Shown piece by piece: positions 53,079 through 64,000 of a stretch of DNA of 64,000 nucleotides (position 1 is the stretch's first letter; every line of letters starts with the position of its first letter). The translations under genes were made by a program, and so were the position numbers. This DNA comes from Medicago truncatula (lineage: Eukaryota > Streptophyta > Magnoliopsida > Fabales > Fabaceae), in contig NC_053046.1 of NCBI RefSeq assembly GCF_003473485.1, positions 32,751,332-32,815,331 on the forward strand, in the 5' to 3' direction. The notes beneath the pieces are model-generated. The model worked only from the letters and a program-made list of their open reading frames with translations, made no database searches and was not told the origin of the DNA.

Positions 53079-53577
53079 GAGTTTTTCTATTTACGCCCCA
53101 TGTTTTTCTGGTTACACCCAAATTTTCTTAAATTTTTTTATAATATCAAAATTGCCCTTTTATATAAATTTTCTTAAAACTCTAATTTTATTCATTGTCA
53201 GTGAGTTTCACCCTCTTTCACCCCATAAAGCGATCGATCAAACAATTTGATGTTCAATATCAATCTCCATGAAAATTAAAGAGTGAATCAAAATATTTTT
53301 CATCCATACTCAATTGGATATAAGTAAGTGAATTTCTTCTTCTATTTGCTAGTTTCAATTTTTTTCCTTCAACTGCACTGATGCACTGTACGATTACGAT
53401 TTTAATTTACATTGGCAAGGTTAACTTAAATTCAGTTTAAGTAGGTTCATGTAAACTCATGAACCTACTTAAACTGAGTTTACATGAACCTACTTAAACT
53501 GAGTTTACAAAATCGTAGAACTGTGAATCGCAGAACAAGGAAAACACAAAATCAGAACTGAGAACCCATAACAAGAA
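53079..53577 (-). mobile_element. TIR element with internal minisatellite (copy C, cut)
   Basis: Reverse-oriented relative of 27029-27991: GAGTTTTTCTATTTACGCCC corresponds to the reversed right end, TTTCTGGTTACACCC follows, and the array words AAACTGAGTTTACATGAACC appear at 53465-53515. The Ogre-like element begins at 53578, evidently inserted into it. Confidence 0.65.
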
Positions 53578-55638
53578 TGTCATACCCCAAATTTTGACCT
53601 AAGGTCCCACTGACACACGTCTCCGAACTCGGACCAGACTCGCATTTCAGTGAAAAATTCGGCAGGGAGGTATTTTGAAATACCTCATAAAATTCCGAAT
53701 CGGGCCCTCTTCTCTCAGTCTTTAATTATTTATTTCCATGTTTTAAACTTTTAGTTTAGAATTCTAAATTTTAATTTTAGTCCAAAATTAGATTAAATTT
53801 CTTTTATTTTTTATTTTAAACCAAAAATGTAGACATTATCCTTTTATTATTAATTTTTCTTTTTAAGTCCCAAAAAGTCCAAAAAATCCAAAAGTGTCCG
53901 AGTTCAAGATAACAACATCACGCATACGCTGTTCTAATCCAAATCCGGATTCACGCTTCCTCTGAAACAAATCCAGTAAAAAACAGACGCATTTCCTTTT
54001 TTCTCCCCCACAAGCCACTGATTTTGTGCTCATCATTAACAAATTCTAGCCTCAAACTCACTCTATAAATAGAGACCTGCACAACAATAAAAAACACAAC
54101 AAAAAACAGAAAAAACAACACAACACAGCAAAACACAAAAAAAAAAACAGAGAACGAAGAAAAACAGAGAAGCCACACACAACAGAATACGGGAACAACA
54201 GAAGCCAGAGGCGCGCAACCGCAACACGGCAACACAAACAAACACATCGCACAGAACCGCAACACGGCTACACAATAAACACATCGCACAGAACCGGCAC
54301 GGCAACACAACACACGCACACACACACACGAGCGACACGACACCAAGCACACAGCATCGCAAACCAGCGCCATAACGAAACCGGATCCACAAAAAAAAGG
54401 TATAAATTTCTTTCTTTAGATCTAGACGTTTGGGTAAAGGTTTTGGGATTTTTGGGTTTAGTATCACGAAAGGGGGGAAAAGAGGAAGAGAAAGAGCGAA
54501 AAAAAATAAAAAAAAGGGAGTTTTTTAGCTCCGGCGCAGCCGCGATGGCTCGCCGGCCACCGCGCCGGACTTCTCCCGGCCGCCTCACCTCCACCGGAGA
54601 AGAAGAGAGAAGAGAGAGGATAGGGATTTAGAGAGAGAAAGAGAACGGAAGAGAGAGAAGGAGAGGTGAGAAAAATGAGAGATTTAGGGTTACAACCCTT
54701 ATATATCCCCCAAACGGGTCAACCCATGACCCATGACCCATGACCCGCGACCCGGTTCGTTTTCCTTAAGCCCAATTCTTTTTTTCTGCTTTCTGCACAC
54801 CCCTGTTTACCACTGCACCCCACCATGTGTTTGGACCTTTTTTTTATATTCTTTTTTCGTATTTATTTATTTTTATTTATTTTTTTTTAGCATTTTAATT
54901 TTATTGCAGACCTTAGAATGTAAATAGGCTTTTTATGTAATAGTCATAGATTTTATATTTCTAACTTAGGGTAGCCACGCTTTTATTCTTTATGCTCCGT
55001 TAGTTTATATATTTATTCAAAAATCACAAAAAACCAAAAAAATCACAAAAAAATTTCATAAACAAACCTTGATCCTAAATCAAGCGATCGTCCTTTTTAT
55101 TTTATTTTCTTAATCAAATATCAATCAATTTAATCATACTTCGAGTTATCTTTTTTTAAATAAAAAACACAAACAAATTCTTATTTGCCACTTGGCTTTT
55201 ATCTTTAAAACCTTTTCAAAAACTAATAAAAAACACAAAACCAATCAAACGTCGTTTTCTACCCCGAACTACGAGGTTTTGATCCCTCACGGGTACGTAG
55301 GCAGAGGACCATGTCCTTCCAAACAATAAAAAAATGTAGATAAATTAGGTCTCACTTTCTTTTTCTTTTAATCATCACATTAACTTCTTTTTCAAAAGCA
55401 AGCAAGTTATAGCACATTAAATTAAATAAAACCAAGAGGTTCCCGTAGAGTACTACGGACATAGAGGGTGCTAATACCTTCCCTTTATGTAACTAACCCC
55501 CGAACCCTAAATCTTTTCAAATAGGGGTAGTTTGAACTTTTTTCCCCTTTTCTTAATAAAATTAAATGTTCAGTCGTGAAATAATTAGTGAGTCAAAAGC
55601 TAATCAAATAGCCTTGATCTCCAAAAAATGACGCGACA
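53578..55638 (+). mobile_element. 5' LTR of an Ogre-like Ty3 element
   Basis: It starts TGTCATACCCCAAATTTTGA, the start I associate with Ogre LTRs of legumes, and ends GCGACA, four bases before the primer site. Length is 2061 bases. A TATA box lies at 54064-54071. Cysteine-rich minus-strand frames inside (53951-54594) come from the CA/ACA-rich leader and are not genes. Confidence 0.82.
54064..54071 (+). promoter_or_regulatory. TATA box of the LTR
   Basis: TATAAATA in the context CTCTATAAATAGAGACC, a typical plant core promoter. It places transcript initiation roughly 30 bases downstream, near 54095-54100. Confidence 0.75.
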
Positions 55639-55642
55639 GAAA

Positions 55643-55660
55643 TGGCGACTTCACTGGGGA
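55643..55660 (+). other. Primer-binding site, tRNA-Arg type
   Basis: TGGCGACTTCACTGGGGA lies four bases after the LTR end. Ogre elements use a tRNA-Arg primer with a site of this form. Confidence 0.78.
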
Positions 55661-56381
55661 ACCCCTAAGAGGGTTGAGCCTAACTTGGCTTTATTTAATT
55701 CTTTGTGCTATAACTTGCTTAAAACAAAAACAAAAAATAAAGATGGAAATAATTGTATATATCTTTTACCTTCTCTCTTTCTTCCTTTCTTTTTAAATAT
55801 GAGTGGTGAGATAAAGCCCTACACCCGGGATTGAGAGAAACATAAGATAGGACGGTGGTATAACCAAAGTGCCTTTCCGAGAGTCAAGTCTCGTGTTTAG
55901 GTTCATGTGGTACAACCCCACTCAATGGAGGAATCTTGAAAGTAATCTATGTTGGCATGAACAGTCGTGTTGGCATTATATTTTCAAGTGACCGTCGAAG
56001 TTGAGGACCTTTAGTTACCCTTAACCCATCTTAGCCTTTTTAGGACGTAGTGCGGTGGCTAATCAAGAGTAGTCTTGAATTAGTTGATACGCGATACTAC
56101 ACTCAAAAGAAACTTTCCTACGGATATTATTGGATCAAGAGTAGTCTTGTAACCTAATAACATTCGGAGGTAGTTGATGACTTTGGGAACTGGATAGAAC
56201 CCGTGATACAGGTACAAACGAAACCATAGTCCTTACCAAATGGGGGTTATTACCTTTAAAACTCCAACGTGATGAGCTTAACCTACGCATAATCATGCAT
56301 ACATGCATTCATTCATAATTTTATCTTTTTTCATCAAAAAATATCGAAGGGCTTATACTTGTTTTTGTAAATATCATAGGC
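55661..56381 (+). other. Untranslated leader between primer site and first ORF
   Basis: No coding signal. Repeated phrases such as ATCAAGAGTAGTCTTG (56063 and 56133) and CCTAAGAGGG-type text are seen. Long leaders of this kind are usual in Ogre elements. Confidence 0.55.
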
Positions 56382-57797
56382 ATGGAAAGAAGAAATACTA
56401 GGAAGTTTACGTTCAGGAAATTGGATCTAGAAAACTTAAAGAGGCTCGCATTTGAAGTAACTAGCTTGGAGAATTTTTGTGATCGTCATGGGAAGCTGCT
56501 TGGTGTCCTCTGGACAAATATCGATAAGGGGTGCTTGGAGACCTTGGTCCAGTTCTATGACCCTGCTTACCACTGTTTCACCTTTCCCGACTACCAGCTT
56601 ATGCCTACCCTCGAAGAATACTCTCACTTAATTGGCCTACCCGTACTTGATAAGGTACCTTTTACTGGTTTAGAACCTTTTCCCAAAGCCGCCACTATTG
56701 CAAATGCCCTCCATCTCAAAACCTCCCTCATAAAAGAAAAACTTACCCTAAAAGGGAATCTCCCAAGCTTACCTACTAAATTTCTTTACCAACAAGCCTC
56801 CGAGTTTTCCAAAACAAACAATGTCGAGGCCTTTTACTCTATCCTAGCTTTACTCATCTATGGCCTAGTATTGTTCCCAAATATTGACAACTATGTTGAC
56901 ATCCATGCCATCCAAATTTTCCTCACAAAGAACCCAGTCCCCACATTGTTAGCTGATATATATCATTCCATTCACGATCGAACCCAAGTGGTTCGTGGAG
57001 CTATCCTTGGTTGCGCACCCTTACTATACAAATGGTTTACCTCTCACTTACCTCAGACCCACTCCTTTCAAGCCAACCCAGAAAATCTCTCCTGGCCCAA
57101 AAGAATCATGTCCCTTACCCCATCCGACATAACCTGGTACCGTGCCACTTGTAACTTCACGAACATCATTGTCAGTTGTGGAGAATACTCAAATGTACCC
57201 CTTCTCGGTACGCAAGGAGGAATAAGCTACAATCCTATCCTTGCCAAACGTCAGTTCGGATGTCCAATGGAAGCTAAGACAGATAACATCTACTTACAGG
57301 GTGAATTCTACTTCAACCACGAAGATCCCTCAAACAAAAGAGGAAGATTTGTCCAAGCATGGCATGCCATTCGCACACTCAATAGAAGCCAGTTGGCGAG
57401 GAGATCAGACTCTTTACAGGGGTCTTACACTCAATGGGTCATCAATAGAGCTTCCGATCTGGTCTTACCATATCATTTGCCAAGGTACCTATCTTCAACA
57501 ACCCCAGCTCCGGCTTTACCCTTGGCCCCCGCAACTGTGGAGGAATGTCAAGAGAAGTTGGCCCGATCGGAATGTGTGGGTGCTACCTGGAAAAGGAAGT
57601 ATGATGAAGCTATGCTCAAGATGGAGACTATGAGTGGTGAGATAGAGCAACAAGAGCATGAGGTTCACAAGTTGAGACGACAAATAGTAAAAAAGAATGT
57701 TCAAATCCGAGCTCAGAGCACAAGGCTATCACAATTTATCAGCGCAGGGGAGCGTTGGGAGTTCTTCAAAGATGCACATTCAGATTCTGATGAATAG
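56382..57797 (+). CDS. Ogre ORF1 protein, plant-mobile-domain-like
   Basis: An open frame of 471 codons in front of gag. It opens MERRNTRKFTFRKLDLENLK and contains ALLIYGLVLFPNIDNYVDIH, LLADIYHSIHDR and GCAPLLYKWFTSHLPQ, blocks resembling the plant mobile domain found in transposon-linked and some host proteins. Residues about 385-440 form a charged coiled coil (EECQEKLARSECVG, EIEQQEHEVHKLRRQIV). The extra ORF upstream of gag is the hallmark of Ogre elements; its function is not established. The frame is intact, so the copy is fairly young. Translation of the downstream ORF from the same RNA would need reinitiation or a separate transcript. Confidence 0.78.
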   Translation: MERRNTRKFTFRKLDLENLKRLAFEVTSLENFCDRHGKLLGVLWTNIDKGCLETLVQFYDPAYHCFTFPDYQLMPTLEEYSHLIGLPVLDKVPFTGLEPFPKAATIANALHLKTSLIKEKLTLKGNLPSLPTKFLYQQASEFSKTNNVEAFYSILALLIYGLVLFPNIDNYVDIHAIQIFLTKNPVPTLLADIYHSIHDRTQVVRGAILGCAPLLYKWFTSHLPQTHSFQANPENLSWPKRIMSLTPSDITWYRATCNFTNIIVSCGEYSNVPLLGTQGGISYNPILAKRQFGCPMEAKTDNIYLQGEFYFNHEDPSNKRGRFVQAWHAIRTLNRSQLARRSDSLQGSYTQWVINRASDLVLPYHLPRYLSSTTPAPALPLAPATVEECQEKLARSECVGATWKRKYDEAMLKMETMSGEIEQQEHEVHKLRRQIVKKNVQIRAQSTRLSQFISAGERWEFFKDAHSDSDE

Positions 57798-58182
57798 TCT
57801 ACTTCAAAGAGCTTGAGAGTTCCCAGTTTTTCTTTTATTTTTGTTTTTAGCTTTAAGTTAGATATTTATCTTATTTTTTTGCAAAGTCTATCCCTTGGCT
57901 TCGTTGTTTAGAAAGGGAATTATCTTATAGTATGCGAATTATTCAATGGAACTCTCAACTATGATATTTACAAAAATACTTTCATAAGTCCTTCGATAAA
58001 AAATATATACGTCTATTTTTGCATAAACATCATGCATCATCCTGCATTTCATAGTCTCAAATCAAAGTCTCACACAAACTTCCTTTTCCAGAAAAAGGGT
58101 CAACTCGTTTCATACGGTGGCCCCACGTATCATCTACAAGTCAACCCGTACTCACTACACTCGAGCAAACGTAAAGAAGAAG
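57798..58182 (+). other. Spacer between ORF1 and gag-pro
   Basis: AT-rich to about 58020, then protein-like text (TARANVKKK-type codons) just before the gag ATG at 58183, so the ancestral gag may have begun further upstream. Confidence 0.45.
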
Positions 58183-61100
58183 ATGGATTATCTTGAGCAG
58201 GAAAATCGGGTACTTCGTGAAGAAATGACAGTCATGTAGACTAGGATGGACGAGATGGCTGAATTAATAAAAACAATGGCAGAAACTCAGACTCAAGCTC
58301 AAGCACAGATTCAAGCACAAGCGCAAGCATTGGCACAAGCGCAAACTCAAGCTCAGGCCGTAACAGAAGCGCAGGCCCAATCACAAGCACCTCCACCCCC
58401 TCCTCCTATCAGAACTCAGGCCGAGGCATCTTCTTCTTGGACACTATGTGCTGACACTCCAAGGCAGTCCGCTCCGCAACGTTCCGCGCCTTGGTTTCCA
58501 CCTTTCACTGCTGGGGAGATATTTCGTCCTATCACTTGTGAAGCTCAGATGCCCACTCACCAGTACACGGCTCAAGTACCCCTACCTGCCATGAGGGTCA
58601 CCCCAGCCACCATGACCTACTCAGCACCTGTGATACATACAATCCCGCAAACTGAAGAACCTATCTTTCATTCAGGGAATGTAGAGGCTTACGAGGAAGT
58701 AAGCGACCTACGAGAAAAGTATGATGAACTACGCCGAGACATGAAAGCCCTCCGTGAAAAAGGGAAATTTGGGAAGACTGCGTACGATCTCTGTTTGGTA
58801 CCGAGTGTGCAGGTGCCTCACAAATTCAAGATTCCAGACTTCGAGAAATACAAAGGGAGTTCTTGCCCTGAGGAACATCTAAAAATGTATGTGAGAAGGA
58901 TGCCTGCGTATGCCCAAGATGATCAGATTCTTATTTACTACTTCCAAGAAAGCTTGACCGGCCCTGCTTCAAAATGGTACACAAACCTAGACAAAACAAG
59001 GGTTCAAACTTTCCGTGACCTTTGTGAAGCTTTTGTGGAACAGTACAGTTACAATGTAGACATGACTCCGGACCGAAGTGATCTCCAAGCCATGACTCAG
59101 GGAGATAAAGAGACGTTCAAAGAGTATGCCCAACGGTGGAGAGACACCGCTGCCCAAGTCAGCCCACGAATTGAGGAGAAAGAGATGACCAAGCTCTTCC
59201 TAAAAACTTTGAATCATTTTTATTACAAAAAGATGGTCGGGAGTACACCAAAGAGCTTCGCGGAGATGGTTGGTATGGGAGTACAGTTAGAAGAAGGAGT
59301 CCGAGAAGGACGCTTAGTAAAGAATACAACTCCTGCCAGTGGGACCAAGAAGACCGGGAACCATTTCCCGAGGAAGAAAGAACAAGAAGTCGGTATGGTG
59401 ACTCATGGAGGGCCTCAACAAACTTATCCAGCCTATCAACACATTGCTGCCATCACACCCACCTCTCACCCTTTTCAACAAACAAATAACCATCCTCAAA
59501 TACCACAATATCCTCAAATACCACAATATCCTCAATTCCCACAAAATCCTTCACCACAAAATGTCCAACCACAAAATGTCCAACAACAAAATTTCCAACA
59601 ACAACCATACCAACAATACCCATATCAACAATACCCTCAACAAAATTTCCAACAACAACCTTATCAACAACGCCCACAACAACCTCGACCACCAAGAATG
59701 CCGATTAACCCAATACCAGTCACCTATGCAGAATTACTTCCCGGCTTACTCAAGAAAAACCTTGTCCAAACTAGAACAGCTCCTCCTATCCCAGAAAAAC
59801 TACCATCTTGGTATAGACTTGACCAAACTTGTGACTTCCATGAAGGGGGCCGTGGCCATAACATTGAAACTTGTTATGCCTTTAAAAGCACAGTGCAGAG
59901 GTTGATCAATGATGGAAAAATAACTTTCACAGACTCAGCGCCAAATGTTCAAACAAACCCATTGCCGAATCACGGTGCCGCAACAGTCAACATGATCGAA
60001 GATTGTCAAAAGACTCGCCCCATTCTGAATGTTCAACATATCAGAACACCCTTGGTTCCGTTACATGCCAAGTTATGCAAAGTCGACCTTTTTGAGCATG
60101 ATCATGATCTCTGTGAAATATGCCTTATGAACTCCGGAGGATGTCAGAAAGTAAGAAATGATATTCAAGGGCTTCTGGACCGAGGAGAGCTTGTGGTCGA
60201 AAGGAAGTGTGATGATGTGTGTGTAATAACTCCCGAAGGACCTTTGGAGGTATTTTATGACAGTCGAAAGTCAACTATCACCCCTCTAGTGATCTGCTTA
60301 CCGGGTCCACTGCCATATGCTTCTGAAAAAGCCATTCCATACAAATACAATGCCACCATGATTGAAGAGGGTCGTGAGGTTCCAATACCGCATTTGTCTA
60401 GTGTGGATAATATTGTTGAAGGCAGTAGAGTTCTGAGAAATGGGCGCGTTGTTCCCATAGTGTTCCCAAAGAAGATTGATGCTATAATAAACAAGGAGGT
60501 TCGGACTAAAGATGCTGGTATCGCCAAAGAAGTGGATCAACCCAATGGGGCTGGTACAAGTGCAGAGTTTGACGAGATTCTCAAGTTAATAAAGAAGAGC
60601 GAGTACAAGGTTGTTGACCAACTGATGCAGACTCCATCCAAAATATCAATAATGTCTTTATTACTAAATTCTGAGGCCCATAAAGATGCATTAATGAAGG
60701 TTTTAGAACAAGCTTTTGTGGATTATGATGTAACGGTGGGTCAGTTTGGCGGAATAGTAGGGAACATCACTGCATGCAACAACTTGAGTTTCAGTGATGA
60801 AGAGCTCCCAGCAGAAGGAAGGAACCACAATCGGGCGCTGCATATATCTGTGAACTGTAAAACCGATGCTTTGTCAAAAGTGCTGGTGGATACTGGATCA
60901 TCTTTGAATGTGTTGTCCAAAACAACTTATACCCAACTCACATACCAAGACGCACCTTTGAGACGAAGTGGGGTAATGGTGAAAGCCTTTGATGGCTCGA
61001 GGAAGGATGTCCTTGGAGAGGTGGTTCTACCCATCACAGTTGGGCCACAAGTTTTTCAAGTTAATTTTCAAGTCATGGACATTCAAGCTTCATATAGTTG

Positions 61101-61611
61101 CTTACTGGGTCGACCCTGGATTCACGAGGCAGGAGCTGTCACATCCACGCTGCATCAAAAGCTGAAGTTTGTAAAGAATGGGAAGCTAGTAACTGTAAAC
61201 GGTGAAGAGGCTTTATTGGTGAGTCATTTGTCATCTTTCTCTTTCATTGGGGCAGACGATGTCGAAGGGACACCTTTTCAAGGGTTTACTATAGAAGATA
61301 AGAATACCAAGAAGAATGAAGCCTCTATCTCGTCTCTGAAAGATGCTCAGAAGGTCATACAAGCAGGAGGGTCCACAAGCTGGGGAAAGCTGATAGAGCT
61401 TCCAGAAAACAAGCACCGAGAAGGTTTGGGTTTCTTCCCGTCTACTGGTTTGTCCACAGCGAAGAAGGGCACTTTCCACAGTTCGGGCTTTATCCATGCA
61501 ATCATTGAAGATGATCCTGAAAGTGTGCCACGAGGTTTTATAACGCCAGGAATATCCAGCCACAATTGGGTTGCTATAGATGTTCCTTTTGTTGCTCACT
61601 TGTCCAAGTAA
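58183..61611 (+). CDS. Ogre gag-protease ORF with one early stop
   Basis: The ATG at 58183 gives MDYLEQENRVLREEMTVM and then TAG at 58237-58239; the frame reopens at an ATG at 58246 and runs 1121 codons to TAA at 61611. Positions below count from 58246. A Gln/Ala-rich tract lies at 15-50, the gag core (CPEEHLKMYVRRM, WYTNLDKTRVQTF, YAQRWRDTAAQV) at about 205-320, and a Pro/Gln/Tyr-rich tract at 405-490. A zinc-knuckle-like C-x2-H-x5-GH-x4-C (CDFHEGGRGHNIETC) is near 528. The aspartic protease follows with LVDTGSSLNVLSK near 880 and the CLLGRPWIHEAGAV block near 945. The early stop would remove initiation at 58183 but not at 58246. The terminal codon lies within the intron 61608-61879. Confidence 0.85.
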
Positions 61612-61879
61612 TGCATTTGTCTAGTTTATGCTTTTCTTTTCAAAAAAAAAAAAAAACAAAACATCCTTTCGCCCCGCCCCAAGCGAAAGTGAGCTTATCT
61701 AGGGCTTTTTATTTCAAGAAATTATCATCAATAAAATAAAAACGTCGTTTTTTTTCCCGATGTTTTGTCTCATTTTCTTTTATGCTTTTCTGAAAAGTGG
61801 TAATACAAAAAACCCAACATGAATTTTCAAAAAATCTGCATGTATCTTTTTTCTAAAAAATCATCCATCACATGTGCAG
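61608..61879 (+). other. Intron between gag-pro and pol
   Basis: A GT at 61608-61609 and an AG at 61878-61879 bound 272 bases rich in T/A with a T-rich 3' part. The flanking frames are compatible: the upstream exon ends after two bases of a codon, the downstream exon supplies the third, and the only stop between them lies inside the intron. Ogre elements are known for an intron at this place. Confidence 0.72.
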
Positions 61880-64000
61880 ATTAGAAATCGACGAACCCGT
61901 TGAACAACATAACCCTATGATCTCTCCCAACTTTGAGTTCCCTGTGTATGAAGCAGAGGAAGAAGAGAATGAAGAGATCCCTGACGAAATCTTTCGACTA
62001 CTCGAACAAGAGAAGAAGACCATTCAGCCTTATGGGGACGAACTAGAAGTGATTAATTTGGGCACCAAAGAAGACAAGAAAGAAATCAAGGTTGGGGCAT
62101 CGCTCGAAACAAGTGTTAAAAAGCAAGTGATAGAGCTCCTCAAAGAATATGTTGATGTGTTTGCCTGGTCCTACCAAGATATGCCGGGTCTAGACACTGA
62201 TATTGTGGTACATCACCTACCTTTGAAACCTGAATGTCCGCCAGTCAAACAAAAATTGAGAAGAACACGTCCTGACATGGCTCTCAAAATCAAAGAAGAG
62301 GTACAGAAGCAGATCGACGCAGGTTTCCTCATCACATCAAATTACCCCCAATGGTTAGCTAACATAGTGCCTGTTCCAAAGAAAGATGGTAAGGTCAGAA
62401 TGTGCGTTGACTACCGTGATTTAAACAAAGCTAGCCCGAAAGACGACTTTCCTTTACCTCATATTGACGTGTTGGTTGACAGTACTGCAAAGTCTAAAGT
62501 CTTCTCATTCATGGATGGATTCTCCGGTTATAATCAAATCAAGATGGCACCCGAAGATAGAGAGAAAACATCATTTATTACACCTTGGGGCACTTTTTGC
62601 TACAAAGTAATGCCGTTCGGTTTAATCAATGCAGGAGCTACTTACCAGAGGGGGATGACTACTCTTTTCCACAATATGATACATAAAGAGATTGAGGTCT
62701 ATGTGGATGATATGATAGTCAAGTCGGTTACTGAAGAAGACCATGTCAAGTATCTACAGAAGATGTTCCAGCGCCTGAGGAAGTACAAACTTCGTCTAAA
62801 TCCCAACAAATGCACTTTTGGTGTCAGATCCGGAAAGCTTCTAGGTTTCATTGTCAGCCAGAAAGGCATCGAAGTAGATCCTGACAAAGTCAAAGCCATC
62901 AGAGAGATGCCTGCTCCGAGAACAGAAAAAGAAGTAAGGGGTTTCCTTGGACGACTAAATTACATCTCCCGTTTCATTTCTCATATGACTGCAGCTTGTG
63001 GGCCGATATTCAAACTACTCCGCAAAGAACAAGGTATTGTGTGGACCGAAGATTGCCAGAAGGCTTTTGACAGCATAAAGAAGTACTTGCTAGAACCACC
63101 GATTCTCATCCCTCCAGTTGAAGGAAGACCTTTGATCATGTACCTAACAGTGTTAGAAAATTCCATGGGTTGTGTGCTCGGACAACAAGATGAAACCGGA
63201 AGAAAAGAGCACGCCATTTATTATTTAAGCAAGAAGTTTACTGAATGTGAATCTCGCTACTCCATGCTCGAGAAGACATGTTGTGCTCTAGCCTGGGCTG
63301 CCAAGCGCCTCCGTCATTATATGATTAATCACACTACTTGGCTGGTATCTAAAATGGATCCAATCAAGTACATATTTGAGAAGCCCGCTTTGACAGGAAG
63401 GATTGCACGGTGGCAGATGCTACTATCGGAATATGATATCGAGTACCGTTCCCAGAAGGCAATTAAAGGCAGTATTCTTGCTGATCACTTGGCTCACCAA
63501 CCACTTGAAGACTATCGACCTATCAAGTTTGACTTTCCTGATGAAGAGATTATGTATCTAAAGATGAAAGATTGTGACGAGCCACTATTCGGAGAAGGTC
63601 CTGATCCAGATTCAGTGTGGGGTTTGATATTTGATGGGGCTGTCAATGTATACGGCAACGGCATAGGGGCAGTACTCCTTACTCCTAAAGGTGCTCACAT
63701 CCCTTTCACAGCAAGACTCCGGTTTGACTGCACGAACAACATCGCTGAATACGAAGCCTGCATCATGGGTATTGAAGAAGCCATTGATCTAAGAATCAAG
63801 AACATCGAAATATATGGAGATTCAGCTCTTGTAATCAACCAGATCAAAGGAAAATGGGAAACTCTTCACGCAGGACTAATACCTTATCGAGACTATGCAA
63901 GACGTTTATTGACCTTCTTCAACAAAGTGGAATTACATCATATTCCTCGGGATGAGAATCAGATGGCGGATGCCTTGGCTACTTTGTCTTCAATGATCAA
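61880..64000 (+). CDS. Ogre pol: reverse transcriptase and RNase H (runs off the window)
   Basis: Open from the splice acceptor to the window end. In order: an acidic N-terminal part (YEAEEEENEEIPDEIFRLL), reverse transcriptase from about 62250 with KKDGKVRMCVDYRDLNKASP, FMDGFSGYNQIKMA (first catalytic Asp), PFGLINAGATYQR and YVDD at 62700-62711, and GFLGRLNYISRFI. The retroviral-type RNase H follows at about 63100-63500 (YYLSKKFTECESRYSMLEK). A second RNase H starts near 63610 (GLIFDGAVNVYGNGIGAVLL, NNIAEYEACIMGIE, YGDSALVINQ), the double arrangement of the Tat/Ogre branch. All visible catalytic residues are present and no stop occurs. Integrase would lie beyond 64000. Confidence 0.88.

Noticed and set aside
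53951-54594. Long minus-strand frames rich in Cys, Val and Phe
   Set aside because: They arise from the CA/ACA-rich leader of the Ogre LTR read backwards; composition is that of a simple repeat and no domain is present.

Overview
This is a plant nuclear window, AT-rich and dense in retrotransposons and miniature transposons. It most likely comes from a legume of the Medicago/Trifolium/pea/vetch group. The pointers are an Ogre-type Ty3 element at the right end (LTR beginning TGTCATACCCC, tRNA-Arg-like primer site, extra ORF before gag, intron before pol) and a cluster of genes resembling the legume-specific Exo70J and WRKY-related membrane proteins described in soybean. Species assignment is inference. 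No rRNA, functional tRNA or organelle sequence was seen.

The biological core is a gene cluster from about 0.6 to 48.4 kb built on one shared module of about 180 residues: a short basic N-terminus followed by five or six hydrophobic segments (marks: SSSFNHLFGKWN, KPDAYSLIS, GFEVDLLYFF, LMKIKL). The module occurs in three forms. (1) Fused to an Exo70 exocyst-subunit domain: ORF-intact genes at 16454-18490(-) and 46289-48433(-), broken copies at 1310-2921 and 35140-36658. (2) Fused to a WRKY domain whose WRKYGQK heptad reads WKKYEEK: intact gene at 38161-39144(+), broken copies at 3659-4525(+) and 18600-19541(+). (3) Alone: ORF-intact 255-residue genes at 6775-7542(-) and 25951-26718(+), with Exo70-linker debris just downstream, so they look like truncated Exo70 fusions. 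A further broken module copy lies at 4557-5604(-). All three WRKY-type copies sit head-to-head with an Exo70-type copy, so the duplicated unit seems to be a divergent Exo70/WRKY-related pair.

Other host-gene remnants: a chromomethylase (CMT-type cytosine methyltransferase) pseudogene at 32.0-33.9 kb whose catalytic part is repeated in inverted orientation at 34.0-34.8 kb, giving a possible hairpin locus; the last two exons of a GDSL esterase/lipase (39555-41077, -); and a B3-like fragment (15619-15868, -).

Mobile DNA fills most of the rest: copia relics (8.2-9.8, 14.8-15.5, 44.5-45.1, 48.9-52.8 kb), Ty3 LTR pieces (19.5-22.8 kb), LINE pieces (10.5-11.4, 45.1-45.9 kb and a paired 3' tail at 6.5 and 26.7 kb), Helitron helicase tails (28.6 and 29.6 kb), a tRNA-derived SINE (21.0 kb), a truncated miniature LTR element (51.8-52.3 kb), three Mutator-like miniature elements with perfect 9-bp target duplications (10110-10288, 18762-19425, 24782-25179), a minisatellite-bearing TIR family present three times (27.0, 41.2, 53.1 kb) and a nest of three DNA elements at 42.3-44.4 kb. 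The last 10.4 kb (53578-64000) is the 5' part of one Ogre-like element running off the window in pol. All assignments come from reading the sequence and remembered family features; no database search was possible.
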